From the NCBI GenBank assembly GCA_040289115.1, contig PSKS01000024.1, positions 1-32,143 of the forward strand: a stretch of 32,143 nucleotides of DNA, given 5' to 3'. The position numbers and the translations under genes were made by a program. Below the pieces are notes generated by a model that was not told the DNA's origin, searched no databases, and saw only the letters and a list, made by a program, of their open reading frames with translations. Numbering within the stretch: the stretch's first letter is position 1; every line of letters starts with the position of its first letter. The DNA comes from JAUQQI01 sp040289115 (GTDB lineage Bacteria > Chloroflexota > Dehalococcoidia > JAUQQI01). This document shows positions 6,651 through 15,033 of the stretch, piece by piece.

Positions 6651-8297
6651 TCAGTCTTTTGCGGTCTCCTGCTGGGCGAGCTGGCGCAGGAGGAACTTTT
6701 GGATTTTGCCGGTGGAAGTCTTCGGAAGCTCTGGGACGAATTCGACCTTCTTAGGGGCCTTGAAGTGGGCGAGCCGGTCCCGAACCCACCGAATGAGTTC
6801 CTCGGCCGTAGCCGACATTCCCGGCTTAAGCACCACGTAGGCCTTGGGAACCTCACCCCAGTAAGGGTCAGGTGCCCCAACCACCGCCACTTCCAGGACG
6901 GCTGGGTGGGAGTAGAGGACGGCCTCGACCTCGACGGAAGAGATATTCTCCCCGCCGGAGATGATGATGTCCTTTTTGCGGTCTCGAAGCTCAATGTAGC
7001 CGTCAGGATGCCAGACAGCCAGGTCGCCGCTGTGGAACCAGCCGCCCTTGAACGCTTCAGCCGTGGCCTCCGGGTCCTTAAAGTAGCCGGCCATCACCGT
7101 GTTGCCCCGCATCACCACCTCCCCCAAGGTCTGGGCGTCCCGGGGCACATCTTGCATCTGCTCGTCCACAACCCGGAGGCGGATGGCCGTGGGGTGAGGG
7201 ATGCCCTGCCGGGCCTTAAGCCGGGCCCGCTCCTCGAGCGTAAGGTGGTCCCAATCTGCCAGCCACTCACAAAGGGTGTTGGGCCCGTAGGTTTCCGTTA
7301 GGCCGTAAAGGTGGATAAGGCGGCCGCCGAGGCGGTCTTCGACATCGGCGATGACCTGGGGGGCCGGCGGGGCTCCGCCGGTGGCGATCACCACCGGATG
7401 GGGGAAGCGCCGCCCGGCCTGGACCCCGTAGTTGGTCAGGGCAATGAGCACCGTTGGGGCGGCGCAGATGTGGGTTACCTGCCGCCGCTCCACCTCGTCG
7501 AAAATCTGGGCTGGGTCGACCCGGCGCAGGCAGACGTGGGTTGCCCCCACGGCGGTGACGGCCCAGGTGTAGCACCAGCCGTTGCAGTGGAACATGGGCA
7601 CAACCCACAGGTAATTGCTGTTCACGTTAAGGCCGATGGAAAGACAATCGCCCAGGGCGTTAAGATAGGCCCCGCGGTGGGTGTAGACGACCCCCTTGGG
7701 CCGGCCGGTGGTACCCGACGTGTAGTTCAAGGTGATGGGCTCCCGCTCGTCTTCGACCACAGGCCCGACTTCGGTCCCCAGCCGGGACCCGATGAAGCTT
7801 TCGTAATCTTCCCCGGGCAGCTCCGGCGGCGCCCCCTCATCCCGGATGACCACCACCTTACGGAGGCCCTCGGGCAAGGTCCTGGGCAGAAGGTGAAGAA
7901 ACTGTCCGTCAATAATGAATACCTTGGAACCCGAGTGGTTAAGAATATACTCCACTTCCCCGGGCGAAAGCCGGATGTTGATGGGCACCAGGACACCCCC
8001 GGCCAGGGGGACCCCGTAGTGGGCCTCCAGCATCGGCGGGGTATTGGGGGCCAAAACAGCCACCCGGTCGCCCTTGTCGATACCGGCCGACCGGCAAGCG
8101 GCCGCCAGCGCATGCACCCGCCGGTTAAAGTCGGCGTAGGTCCAGACCTGGTCCCGGTAATAAACGGCTGGCTTATCCGCCAGGAAATTGGCGGCCCTTT
8201 CAAGAAACCGAAGGGGGGTTAAGAGGTCTACAAAGACGTCCTGGTGGGCGACCGCAACAAACTCCTCGAGGGGGAAGGTCTTTTTCGACTCCACCAT
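6651..8297 (-). CDS. Acyl-CoA synthetase (AMP-binding, FadD/AlkK-like)
   Basis: Activates a carboxylic acid to its CoA thioester via an acyl-AMP. The 548-residue protein has the P-loop YTSGTTGRPKG (about residues 192-202), the HLYGLTETYGP adenine-binding A5 region, GGWFHSGDLA, RKKDIIISGGENI (hinge) and PKTSTGKIQKF with the catalytic Lys near the C-terminus. The PMFHCNGWCYTW stretch is typical of medium/long-chain fatty acid ligases of the AlkK branch. ATG at 8297 is preferred over an upstream start at 8327 because AAGGAGG lies just upstream of 8297. It shares the divergent palindromic promoter with the liv operon. Substrate chain length is not readable. Confidence 0.93.
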   Translation of the reverse strand: MVESKKTFPLEEFVAVAHQDVFVDLLTPLRFLERAANFLADKPAVYYRDQVWTYADFNRRVHALAAACRSAGIDKGDRVAVLAPNTPPMLEAHYGVPLAGGVLVPINIRLSPGEVEYILNHSGSKVFIIDGQFLHLLPRTLPEGLRKVVVIRDEGAPPELPGEDYESFIGSRLGTEVGPVVEDEREPITLNYTSGTTGRPKGVVYTHRGAYLNALGDCLSIGLNVNSNYLWVVPMFHCNGWCYTWAVTAVGATHVCLRRVDPAQIFDEVERRQVTHICAAPTVLIALTNYGVQAGRRFPHPVVIATGGAPPAPQVIADVEDRLGGRLIHLYGLTETYGPNTLCEWLADWDHLTLEERARLKARQGIPHPTAIRLRVVDEQMQDVPRDAQTLGEVVMRGNTVMAGYFKDPEATAEAFKGGWFHSGDLAVWHPDGYIELRDRKKDIIISGGENISSVEVEAVLYSHPAVLEVAVVGAPDPYWGEVPKAYVVLKPGMSATAEELIRWVRDRLAHFKAPKKVEFVPELPKTSTGKIQKFLLRQLAQQETAKD

Positions 8298-8331
8298 GGT
8301 GAGCCTCCTTAGCCTCGGGCTGGTCACTACT

Positions 8332-8397
8332 AGTTTAGGCGGGCCTGCCGCTCGGGGTCAAAAATTTTTGACGCCGGAGCGGACGTGGTGATATTTT
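8332..8397. promoter_or_regulatory. Back-to-back divergent promoters sharing a 16-bp palindrome
   Basis: The perfect palindrome GTCAAAAATTTTTGAC (8357-8372) supplies a -35 box in each direction. Plus strand: TTGACG (8368-8373), 18 bp, TATTTT (8392-8397), for the liv operon. Minus strand: TTGACC (8356-8361), 18 bp, TAAACT (8332-8337), for the acyl-CoA ligase. Spacing is the same on both sides. A dimeric regulator binding the palindrome would cover both -35 boxes and control both genes together. Seen: palindrome, boxes and spacing. Inferred: regulator binding. Confidence 0.65.
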
Positions 8398-8434
8398 TAA
8401 GTGTCATTTCAGGGCGGAAAAGGAGGGCAAAGGA

Positions 8435-9733
8435 ATGCGCCGGTTCAGCCGTCGGGAGTTTCTGGGCGGAGCAGTTGTCGTTGGTGCCACTGGGGTCCTG
8501 GCCGCCTGTGCCCCCACCCAGGCCCCAACCCAGCCAGGGGCTCAGGCCAAGCCGCTGGGGGTCGATACCATCAAGATTGGGGCGATGGGGGCGCTTTCAG
8601 GGGCCCACGCCGATTACGGCCGGCAGATCAACATGGGGCTTGAGCTGGCCAAGGAGGAGATCAACGCCAACGGGGGCATCCTTGGCAGCATGGTCGAGAC
8701 CCGCATGCTGGACGAGGAGCTCAAGCCCGACGTGGGCGTCCGCAATACCCGCCAGCTCGTCCAGGACTGGGGTGCCCACTTCCTGGTGGGGGTCGACTCC
8801 AGCGGGGTGGCCATGGCCATCGGGCCCATCCTGCCGGAGCTGGACCGGGTCTTCATCTTCACCCACGCCGCCACCCACCGCCTCACCGAGGAGCTGGTTT
8901 ACGACAAGAAGATAAAGCACATCTTCCGGATAAGCGTTCCGGTTTACCAGGACGCCATCGTAGCGGCTTACGTTTTCCGGGATAAGCTTCCCCAGGCCCG
9001 GCGGTTTGCCACCATCGGGGCCGACTACGAGTATGGCCGGGCAGTTTGGGCCCTCTTTAGGGAGTACATGAAGCGGTTCCGGCCCGAGGCCGAGTTCGTG
9101 GCCGAGGCCTGGGCGCCCTTCCTTACGACTGACTTTTCGTCCCATATCGCCGCGGTGATGGCCGCCAACCCCGATGTCATCGTCTCGACGCCGTGGGCGG
9201 GTGAGGCTGTGACACTCCTGCGGCAAGCGGTGCAGCTCGGCGTCTTCGACAAAATCCAGGCCTGGTGGCAGGCGATGGGGGGCTCGGTGGATGTCCTCGA
9301 GGGCATTAAGGGGGAAGTCCAGGCCAACGCCTTCAAGGGCAAGCTGTGGGCCACGGCCCGCTACATTCACAACTACCCCGACACCCCGGAGAACCGGGCC
9401 TTTGTCGAGAAGTTCCAGAAGCGGTGGGCCAGGTTTCCCAACTACTCGGCCGAGACCACCTATTCGGCCGTCTACGCCATAAAGGCGGCGGTGGAGAAGG
9501 CCCGGAGCCTGGATACCAGCAAGGTTATCGCCGCCCTGGAGGGCCTCAGCCTGAAGACCCCGGCCGGGGACCGCTATATCCGGCCGGAGGACCACCAGGC
9601 AGTCTACTCGGTGCCCGCCGGCCGGGTGGTTATGGACCCAAAGTACCCGATACCCATCGTTGGGGCCGACCTAGTCATCTTAAAGCCCGAAGACTACTAC
9701 CGGAAGCCGCCCTTTGAGCCGATAAAGTTTTAA
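8435..9733 (+). CDS. Branched-chain amino acid-type ABC transporter substrate-binding lipoprotein
   Basis: A type I periplasmic-binding-fold protein of the Leu/Ile/Val receptor family, 432 residues. The N-terminus has a twin-arginine motif (SRREFLGG), a hydrophobic core and a lipobox LAACAP at about residues 22-27, so it is predicted to be exported folded through Tat and anchored as a lipoprotein. The mature part starts IKIGAMGALSGAHADYGRQ, the usual first strand of LivK-type receptors. AGGAGG lies just before the ATG. It is the first gene of the five-gene operon with livHMGF. Family receptors bind branched-chain amino acids, but many relatives take up amides, urea or aromatic acids, so the ligand is open. 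Confidence 0.92.
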   Translation: MRRFSRREFLGGAVVVGATGVLAACAPTQAPTQPGAQAKPLGVDTIKIGAMGALSGAHADYGRQINMGLELAKEEINANGGILGSMVETRMLDEELKPDVGVRNTRQLVQDWGAHFLVGVDSSGVAMAIGPILPELDRVFIFTHAATHRLTEELVYDKKIKHIFRISVPVYQDAIVAAYVFRDKLPQARRFATIGADYEYGRAVWALFREYMKRFRPEAEFVAEAWAPFLTTDFSSHIAAVMAANPDVIVSTPWAGEAVTLLRQAVQLGVFDKIQAWWQAMGGSVDVLEGIKGEVQANAFKGKLWATARYIHNYPDTPENRAFVEKFQKRWARFPNYSAETTYSAVYAIKAAVEKARSLDTSKVIAALEGLSLKTPAGDRYIRPEDHQAVYSVPAGRVVMDPKYPIPIVGADLVILKPEDYYRKPPFEPIKF

Positions 9734-9754
9734 TTCCGCAGGTCTGGGTTTAGG

Positions 9755-10618
9755 GTGACGGTCGAGAACCTGATCTTTCAGGGGCTCGTTGGGCTGAGCC
9801 TGGCCATGTACTTGTGGCTGGTTTCGGCCGGGCTTACCCTGGCCTTCGGGGTGCTGGGGGTTATAAACTTTGCCCACGGCAGCCTCTACATGGTCGGGGC
9901 CTACCTGGCTTACACCCTCTACGGCCGGCTGGGCCTCGACTTCGGGGTGGCCGTGATCCTTTCGGTCCTTACAGTGGGCCTTCTTGGGGCCGTGATGGAG
10001 CGGTTGCTTTTCCGGCCGATGTACCGGCTGGATACTGCCTTTCAGCTGATCTTGACCTTCGGCCTGGTGCTCATTTTCAGCGACCTGGTCAAGCTTATCT
10101 GGGGCGGTCTCTTTGTTATTCCCCCGGTTCCGGCCATCTTCCAGGGGGCGGTCCCGGTCCTTGGGCGGAGCTTCCCGGTCTACAACATCTTCGTCATCGT
10201 GGCAGGGATTGTGGTGGCGGCGGTGATGGGCCTGGTGCTGGAGCGAACCTGGTGGGGCAAGACGGTCCGGGCGGCCGCGGCCGACCGGGAGATGGCCGCA
10301 TCTTTGGGCCTGAATATTTACCGGGTGTTCGTGCTGGTCTTTGCCTTTGCGGCGATGCTGGCCGCCCTGGGCGGGGCCTTCAGCATACCGGTGCGGGTGG
10401 TGGACCCGGGCACCGGCACCGCCCTGATTGTCCAGGCATTTATAATCACTGTCATCGGCGGCCTCGGCAACCTGCGGGGTGCTTTCGTGGGCTCCCTACT
10501 GGTGGGGGTCCTGAGTGCCTACGGGACCTTGCTCTTCCCCGTTTTCGAGCTCTTTATCATCTACCTGCTGATGGCCGCCGTACTCCTTATCAAGCCGGAG
10601 GGACTCTTTGGCCGTTAA
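9755..10618 (+). CDS. livH: Branched-chain amino acid ABC transporter permease LivH
   Basis: One of two membrane subunits of the importer. The 287-residue protein has about eight hydrophobic segments, the family opening LAFGVLGVINFAHGSLYMVGAY, and the cytoplasmic-loop region KTVRAAAADREMAASLGLNI that contacts the ATPase. The GTG at 9755 gives the normal N-terminal length; its ribosome-binding site is weak. It starts 21 bp after the binding-protein gene and overlaps livM by 11 bp. Confidence 0.94.
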   Translation: MTVENLIFQGLVGLSLAMYLWLVSAGLTLAFGVLGVINFAHGSLYMVGAYLAYTLYGRLGLDFGVAVILSVLTVGLLGAVMERLLFRPMYRLDTAFQLILTFGLVLIFSDLVKLIWGGLFVIPPVPAIFQGAVPVLGRSFPVYNIFVIVAGIVVAAVMGLVLERTWWGKTVRAAAADREMAASLGLNIYRVFVLVFAFAAMLAALGGAFSIPVRVVDPGTGTALIVQAFIITVIGGLGNLRGAFVGSLLVGVLSAYGTLLFPVFELFIIYLLMAAVLLIKPEGLFGR

Positions 10619-11639
10619 AAAGCCCACCCTACGGAACCGCCTCGGCCTCATCCTGGGGCTTGGGGCGGCCTTGGCAATACTCCTTGTGCCGCCCCTGCTC
10701 GGCCGATACCCCACCTACCTGGCCACCACCATCCTAATGCTGGCGATTTTCAGCCTCGGTTTTAACCTGCTTTTCGGTTACACGGGGCTGCTCTCCTTCG
10801 GCCACGCCGCCTTCTATGCCCTGGGGGCGTACGTTTGCGCCAAGGTGCTGCTGGCCTATCCTTCCATCATCCTAGGCCTCCTGGCCGGGGTAGTCGCCGC
10901 CGGGGTCGGGGCCCTAATCATCGGCTTCTTAAGCGTCCGGCACACCCGGATCTACTTTTCAATGCTTACCCTGGCCTTCGGGATGATGGTCCACAGCATC
11001 ATCTGGAAGTGGCGGGAGGTCACCGGCGGGGACGACGGGCTGGTGGGCATCATCCGGCCCAACCTTGACCTTGGCTTTCTTGAAATCAACTTAAACCGAC
11101 CGGAGAATTTCTACTACTTTACGGCCGTCATCTTGTTGGCGTCGATTTTCCTGATGCAGCGCATCGTCAACTCCCCCTTTGGGCTGGTGCTCCAGGCCAT
11201 CCGGGACAGCGAGACCCGGGCGGCCTTCTGCGGCATCCCGGTCCGGCGCTACCGGCTGGCCGCCTTCGTCATCTCGGGCCTCTATGCCGGGCTGGCCGGC
11301 TCCTTCGTTGCCCCCCTGGAGCGGGCGGTTACCCCAGTTTACGCCCACTGGACCTTCTCGGCCGAGCCGGTGCTGGCCACCCTTCTGGGTGGAATAAACT
11401 CGTTCCTGGGGCCGGTGGTGGGCGCTTTCCTCTTCCGGCTGCTTAAGGAGGTAGTGGTTCGCTACACCGAGTATTGGCAGCTGGCCCTGGGCATCATCGT
11501 GGTCATCCTTGTCCTGGGCTTCCGGGGCGGTGTGGTGAGCGTGGTAGCAGGTTGGGTTGGGCCCTGGCTGCGGCGGGACGAGCCCCGCTTCACCCAGAAG
11601 ATTGCGGCTGAACCTGCCGGCCAGGAGGCGGCCCGATGA
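10608..11639 (+). CDS. livM: Branched-chain amino acid ABC transporter permease LivM
   Basis: The second membrane subunit, 343 residues and strongly hydrophobic. The family signature FNLLFGYTGLLSFGHAAFYALGAY lies in the second membrane region, and VLQAIRDSETRAAFCGIPVRRYRL is the ATPase-contact loop. It begins with TTG at 10608 inside the end of livH, giving MAVKKP; the charged start precedes the first membrane helix. The stop overlaps the livG ATG (ATGA). Confidence 0.94.
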   Translation: MAVKKPTLRNRLGLILGLGAALAILLVPPLLGRYPTYLATTILMLAIFSLGFNLLFGYTGLLSFGHAAFYALGAYVCAKVLLAYPSIILGLLAGVVAAGVGALIIGFLSVRHTRIYFSMLTLAFGMMVHSIIWKWREVTGGDDGLVGIIRPNLDLGFLEINLNRPENFYYFTAVILLASIFLMQRIVNSPFGLVLQAIRDSETRAAFCGIPVRRYRLAAFVISGLYAGLAGSFVAPLERAVTPVYAHWTFSAEPVLATLLGGINSFLGPVVGAFLFRLLKEVVVRYTEYWQLALGIIVVILVLGFRGGVVSVVAGWVGPWLRRDEPRFTQKIAAEPAGQEAAR

Positions 11640-12394
11640 CGGTCCTGCTGGAAGCCGTGGGCGTCACCCGAAAGTTTGGGGCCTTCACGGCCGTAAACAA
11701 CGTAAGCCTGGCCATCGAAGCTGGCCCTTTTACGGCCATCATCGGGCCCAACGGCGCGGGGAAGACCACCCTCATCAACGTGCTCACCGGCCACCTGATG
11801 CCCACCGCCGGGAAGGTGATTTTTGACGGGCAGGACATCACCCATTGGCCCCCAGACCGGCGGGTTCGGGCCGGCCTCAACCGCTCCTTCCAGATAACTA
11901 ATGTTTTCCACCAGCTTACGGTGGCTGAAAACGTCGCCGTGCCGGTGCTGGTCCGGCGGGGCTACCCGGCCGTCTGGTACCGGGCCTACCGGGACCTGCC
12001 GGACGTGTGGGCGGAGGTAAGCCGGCTGCTGGAAGAGGTGGGCCTGGCCGACCAGCAGGCGACCCGGGCGGCGGCCCTCTCCCACGGCGACCGCCGCATC
12101 CTAGACCTGGCCATTGCCCTGGCCACCCATCCCCGCCTCTGCTTCCTGGATGAGCCCACGGCGGGGATGAATCCGGGGGAGCGGCTCAAACTGCTGGATT
12201 TTATAAAGCGGCTTAGGGCGAGCGAACAGGTAACCTTCGTGTTGGTGGAGCACGATATGGATGTGGTCTTCAGCGTCGCCGACCGGGTGGTGGTGCTGGA
12301 CAAGGGCTCCGTCCTGGCCGACGGCGACCCTGAAGCCATCCGGAACAACCGCCTGGTGCAGGAGGTCTACCTGGGGGAAGAGGTGAGGGCGTGA
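11636..12394 (+). CDS. livG: Branched-chain amino acid ABC transporter ATP-binding protein LivG
   Basis: A 252-residue ATPase subunit that powers the importer. Walker A is GPNGAGKTT, the signature is LSHGDRR (common LivG members have LSYGQQR, so this is a variant), Walker B is LCFLDEPTAGM and the H-loop is VEHDMDVV. The LivG-type extended loop with NRSFQITNVFHQLTVAENV is present. AGGAGG precedes the ATG by 8 nt; the start overlaps the livM stop and the stop overlaps the livF GTG. Confidence 0.94.
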   Translation: MTVLLEAVGVTRKFGAFTAVNNVSLAIEAGPFTAIIGPNGAGKTTLINVLTGHLMPTAGKVIFDGQDITHWPPDRRVRAGLNRSFQITNVFHQLTVAENVAVPVLVRRGYPAVWYRAYRDLPDVWAEVSRLLEEVGLADQQATRAAALSHGDRRILDLAIALATHPRLCFLDEPTAGMNPGERLKLLDFIKRLRASEQVTFVLVEHDMDVVFSVADRVVVLDKGSVLADGDPEAIRNNRLVQEVYLGEEVRA

Positions 12395-13107
12395 GTAGGC
12401 CATTGCTGCTGGAGGTAAAGGGCCTTTCCGCCGGTTACGGCCCGACGACCATCCTCTTCGACGTCTCCCTTCAGGTTCACGCCGGGGAGGCGGTGGCCCT
12501 CCTGGGGCGCAACGGCACGGGCAAGACCACTACCCTCCGGAGCATCATGGGCCTTACCGACCTTAGGGGTGGAGAAATTACCTTTAAGGGCCAGCGTCTG
12601 AACCGGCGTCCGCCCTTCGAGGTGGCCCGGCTTGGGGTGGGGTTTGTGCCCGATGACCGGCGCATCTTCGGGGAGCTTACAGTCGAGGACAACCTGCTTC
12701 TGCCCGCCCGGTGGGTCTCCCGGCGGGACGGCTTTTGGAACCTGGCACGGGTGTACGAGCTCTTTCCCCTGCTGGGCCAGTTTCGCCGCCTGCGGGCCGG
12801 GGCCCTGAGCGGCGGTCAGCAGAAGATGCTGGCCATCGGCCGGGCCCTAATGCTCAACCCCGAGCTGGTCCTGCTGGATGAGGCGGCGGAGGGGTTGGGC
12901 CCGATGGTGGTGGCCGAGCTGGTCAGGGCCCTGGCCGAGATCCGCGCCAGCGGCATCTCGATTCTGCTGGCCGACCAGAACCTGCGCTTTGCCCGGCGGG
13001 TGGCCGACCGGGCGTATATCATGGACAAGGGCACAACCCCAGTATCGGCCCCGATGGCCGAGGTCTGGGCCAACGAGGAGCTTATCCGCCAGTACCTTAC
13101 GGTTTAA
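12391..13107 (+). CDS. livF: Branched-chain amino acid ABC transporter ATP-binding protein LivF
   Basis: The second ATPase subunit, 238 residues. Walker A is GRNGTGKTT, the signature is LSGGQQKM, Walker B is LVLLDEAAEGL and the D-loop follows directly; the switch position reads LLADQNL with Gln where many ABC ATPases have His, which is normal for LivF. The GTG start overlaps the livG stop (GTGA). Its 3' end overlaps that of the convergent creatininase-family gene, so no terminator separates the two opposing operons. Confidence 0.94.
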   Translation: MSRPLLLEVKGLSAGYGPTTILFDVSLQVHAGEAVALLGRNGTGKTTTLRSIMGLTDLRGGEITFKGQRLNRRPPFEVARLGVGFVPDDRRIFGELTVEDNLLLPARWVSRRDGFWNLARVYELFPLLGQFRRLRAGALSGGQQKMLAIGRALMLNPELVLLDEAAEGLGPMVVAELVRALAEIRASGISILLADQNLRFARRVADRAYIMDKGTTPVSAPMAEVWANEELIRQYLTV

Positions 13108-13877
13108 TCCTTCGGCCGGGAAAGGACGTACTCGATAAACTCGCAGAGGCGGCCCACTACCCGCTCCACGACCTCTTGCCCGAATTCGGCCGAGGCCTGG
13201 GTGCCGTCTCCGAAGACACCGTTGGCGGTAAGCTCGTCGAAGTACGGGGCGATGGTGATACCGTATCGGCGGGCTCGCTCCCGCAGCTCGACGGCCCTCT
13301 CTCGGAACTTGCCTCGGGCAAGGGCTCCCGTTTTGACAATCTCCGGGGCCAAGGCCAAAGCCACCGAGGTTTCAAACTCGCAGGCGTGGCCGTAGAGTCG
13401 ATCGCCAAGCCGCTCCCGAAGCAGGTCATCGGCCAGCCGCCAGTAGGAACAGCTTCCGAGAAATTCGACCGGGACCTCCTCCTGAATTTTCACCACCGCT
13501 ACCCCCAGGGTGGCCTCATTGCCCCCGTGACCGTTGACGAAGAGGAACCTTTTAAGACCGTGGCGGGCCAGGGATTTCACCACATCCCGGAGCACGGCGA
13601 TGAAGGTCTCGGGCTCGAGGGTGATGGTGCCCGGGAAGCGCATGTGATGGTGCGAGACCCCAAATGGGATGGGGGGTGTGACCAACACCCTTGGGTAAAG
13701 GCGGGCGGAGACCCGCTTGCTCACCTCGAAGGCCAACCGGTGGTCCGACTGCTCGGCGATGTTAGGCCCATGCTGTTCCAAGGAGCCGACGGGAATAAGG
13801 ACTATACCCACCTGGGGCAGAATATCCCTAACCTCAGGCCAGGAAAGGTCGGCAAGAAGCAGTGGTTGCTCAGCCAT
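13104..13877 (-). CDS. Creatininase family amidohydrolase
   Basis: A 257-residue member of the creatininase/arfB-type metal amidohydrolase family. Metal ligands fall almost exactly where they do in creatininase: GSLEQHG (Glu34, His36), Asp45, NGHGGNEA (His117) and a later ACEFETS Glu. Known relatives open creatinine, formamidopyrimidine or mycofactocin-related amides. ATG at 13877 has GGAGGA upstream; the longer frame to 14072 would overlap the ATPase gene. It lies 79 bp downstream of an iron-type ABC ATPase in the same direction, and is probably the last gene of that operon. That raises the possibility that it processes the imported substrate. The family is secure, the substrate unknown. Confidence 0.9.
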   Translation of the reverse strand: MAEQPLLLADLSWPEVRDILPQVGIVLIPVGSLEQHGPNIAEQSDHRLAFEVSKRVSARLYPRVLVTPPIPFGVSHHHMRFPGTITLEPETFIAVLRDVVKSLARHGLKRFLFVNGHGGNEATLGVAVVKIQEEVPVEFLGSCSYWRLADDLLRERLGDRLYGHACEFETSVALALAPEIVKTGALARGKFRERAVELRERARRYGITIAPYFDELTANGVFGDGTQASAEFGQEVVERVVGRLCEFIEYVLSRPKD

Positions 13878-13956
13878 GAATTCCTCCGCAGCTGGTTTTT
13901 CGGGCACTCCCAGGGATGATACCCAGTTTCCGGCCCAAATTCCCAGCGGACGCGGT

Positions 13957-15033
13957 CTATTCTGGGCCGTAGGCGATAAGCTCGGGGTCGACCTGGAGGC
14001 AAAGGCTTTTCCCCGCCCAGCTGGACCAGTCTCGGGGCGGCCGTTCAAGCTCGAAGAGCAGGGGCTCGGCAAAACCCTCGGCTTTGAGCTCGCCCCGGAC
14101 CGCTGGGCCGAGGAACTCCAGGTAAGATACCTCCCCTGAGACCACGTTTTCAGCCTGAGACGATTCGACCGGACTTAAAGCCTCGGGCCGGACTGAAACC
14201 CAGACCCGCTGGCCGGGCTCCACTGGCCGGCACCAGGTTGCCCGCAGGACCGGACCGCCATCAAGCTTAATAGCTACGTAGCCGGTGGGCTGGGCCGAAA
14301 CGACCCGGCCCGAAAGCACCGTGGCCCAGCCGATGAAGCGGGCCACAAAGCGGCTCGCCGGGAATCGGTAAAGCTCGAAGGGCGAGGCCACCTGCTCGAG
14401 GCGGCCAGCATTCAGGACGGCAACCCGGTCGGAGACGGCAAGGGCCTCTTCCTGGTCGTGGGTTACGTAGATAGTGGTGATTTTGAGAGCCTGCTGGATC
14501 CGCCGGATCTCCTTGCGGATGGAAACCCGCAGCTGCACGTCCAAGTTTGAGAGGGGCTCGTCCAGAAGCAAGATCTGCGGCTCGATAACCAGGGCCCGGG
14601 CCAGGGCGACCCGCTGGAGTTGGCCGCCGGAAAGCTGGTCGGGCCGCCGGCTCTCCAACCCGGCCAGGCCGACTAGCTCCAGCGCAGCCAGCACTCGGCG
14701 TCGTAGCTCTTTGCCCTGGATTCCCCGGACCTCAAGGCCGTAAGCTACGTTTTCAAAGACGGTCATTGTCGGGAACACCGCATAGTTTTGAAAGACCATC
14801 CCAACGCTTCGGCGTTGGGGCGGCAGGTCATTTACAACCCGTTGGCCAAAGCGGATGATTCCGGCGGTGGCGGTCTCGAATCCGGCGATCAGCCGCAGGG
14901 TGGTCGTCTTGCCGCATCCCGACGGCCCGAGCAGGGTGAAGAATTCCCCCTCGGAAACACTTAACGTGAGATTATCCACCGCTACAGTGTTACCGAAGCG
15001 CTTAGTCAGGCCTTCCAGGACGACAGCGGTCAT
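13957..15033 (-). CDS. ABC transporter ATP-binding protein (Fe3+/polyamine importer type, FbpC/PotA-like)
   Basis: A 358-residue ATPase with Walker A GPSGCGKTT, Q-loop MVFQNYAVFP, signature LSGGQLQR, Walker B ILLLDEPLSNLD and H-loop YVTHDQEEA. A C-terminal TOBE-type region follows (about residues 245-350). This arrangement is typical of iron, spermidine/putrescine and 2-aminoethylphosphonate importers. It overlaps the permease gene stop by 4 bp, so translation is coupled. The three genes upstream to downstream are binding protein, permease and ATPase. Confidence 0.93.
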   Translation of the reverse strand: MTAVVLEGLTKRFGNTVAVDNLTLSVSEGEFFTLLGPSGCGKTTTLRLIAGFETATAGIIRFGQRVVNDLPPQRRSVGMVFQNYAVFPTMTVFENVAYGLEVRGIQGKELRRRVLAALELVGLAGLESRRPDQLSGGQLQRVALARALVIEPQILLLDEPLSNLDVQLRVSIRKEIRRIQQALKITTIYVTHDQEEALAVSDRVAVLNAGRLEQVASPFELYRFPASRFVARFIGWATVLSGRVVSAQPTGYVAIKLDGGPVLRATWCRPVEPGQRVWVSVRPEALSPVESSQAENVVSGEVSYLEFLGPAVRGELKAEGFAEPLLFELERPPRDWSSWAGKSLCLQVDPELIAYGPE

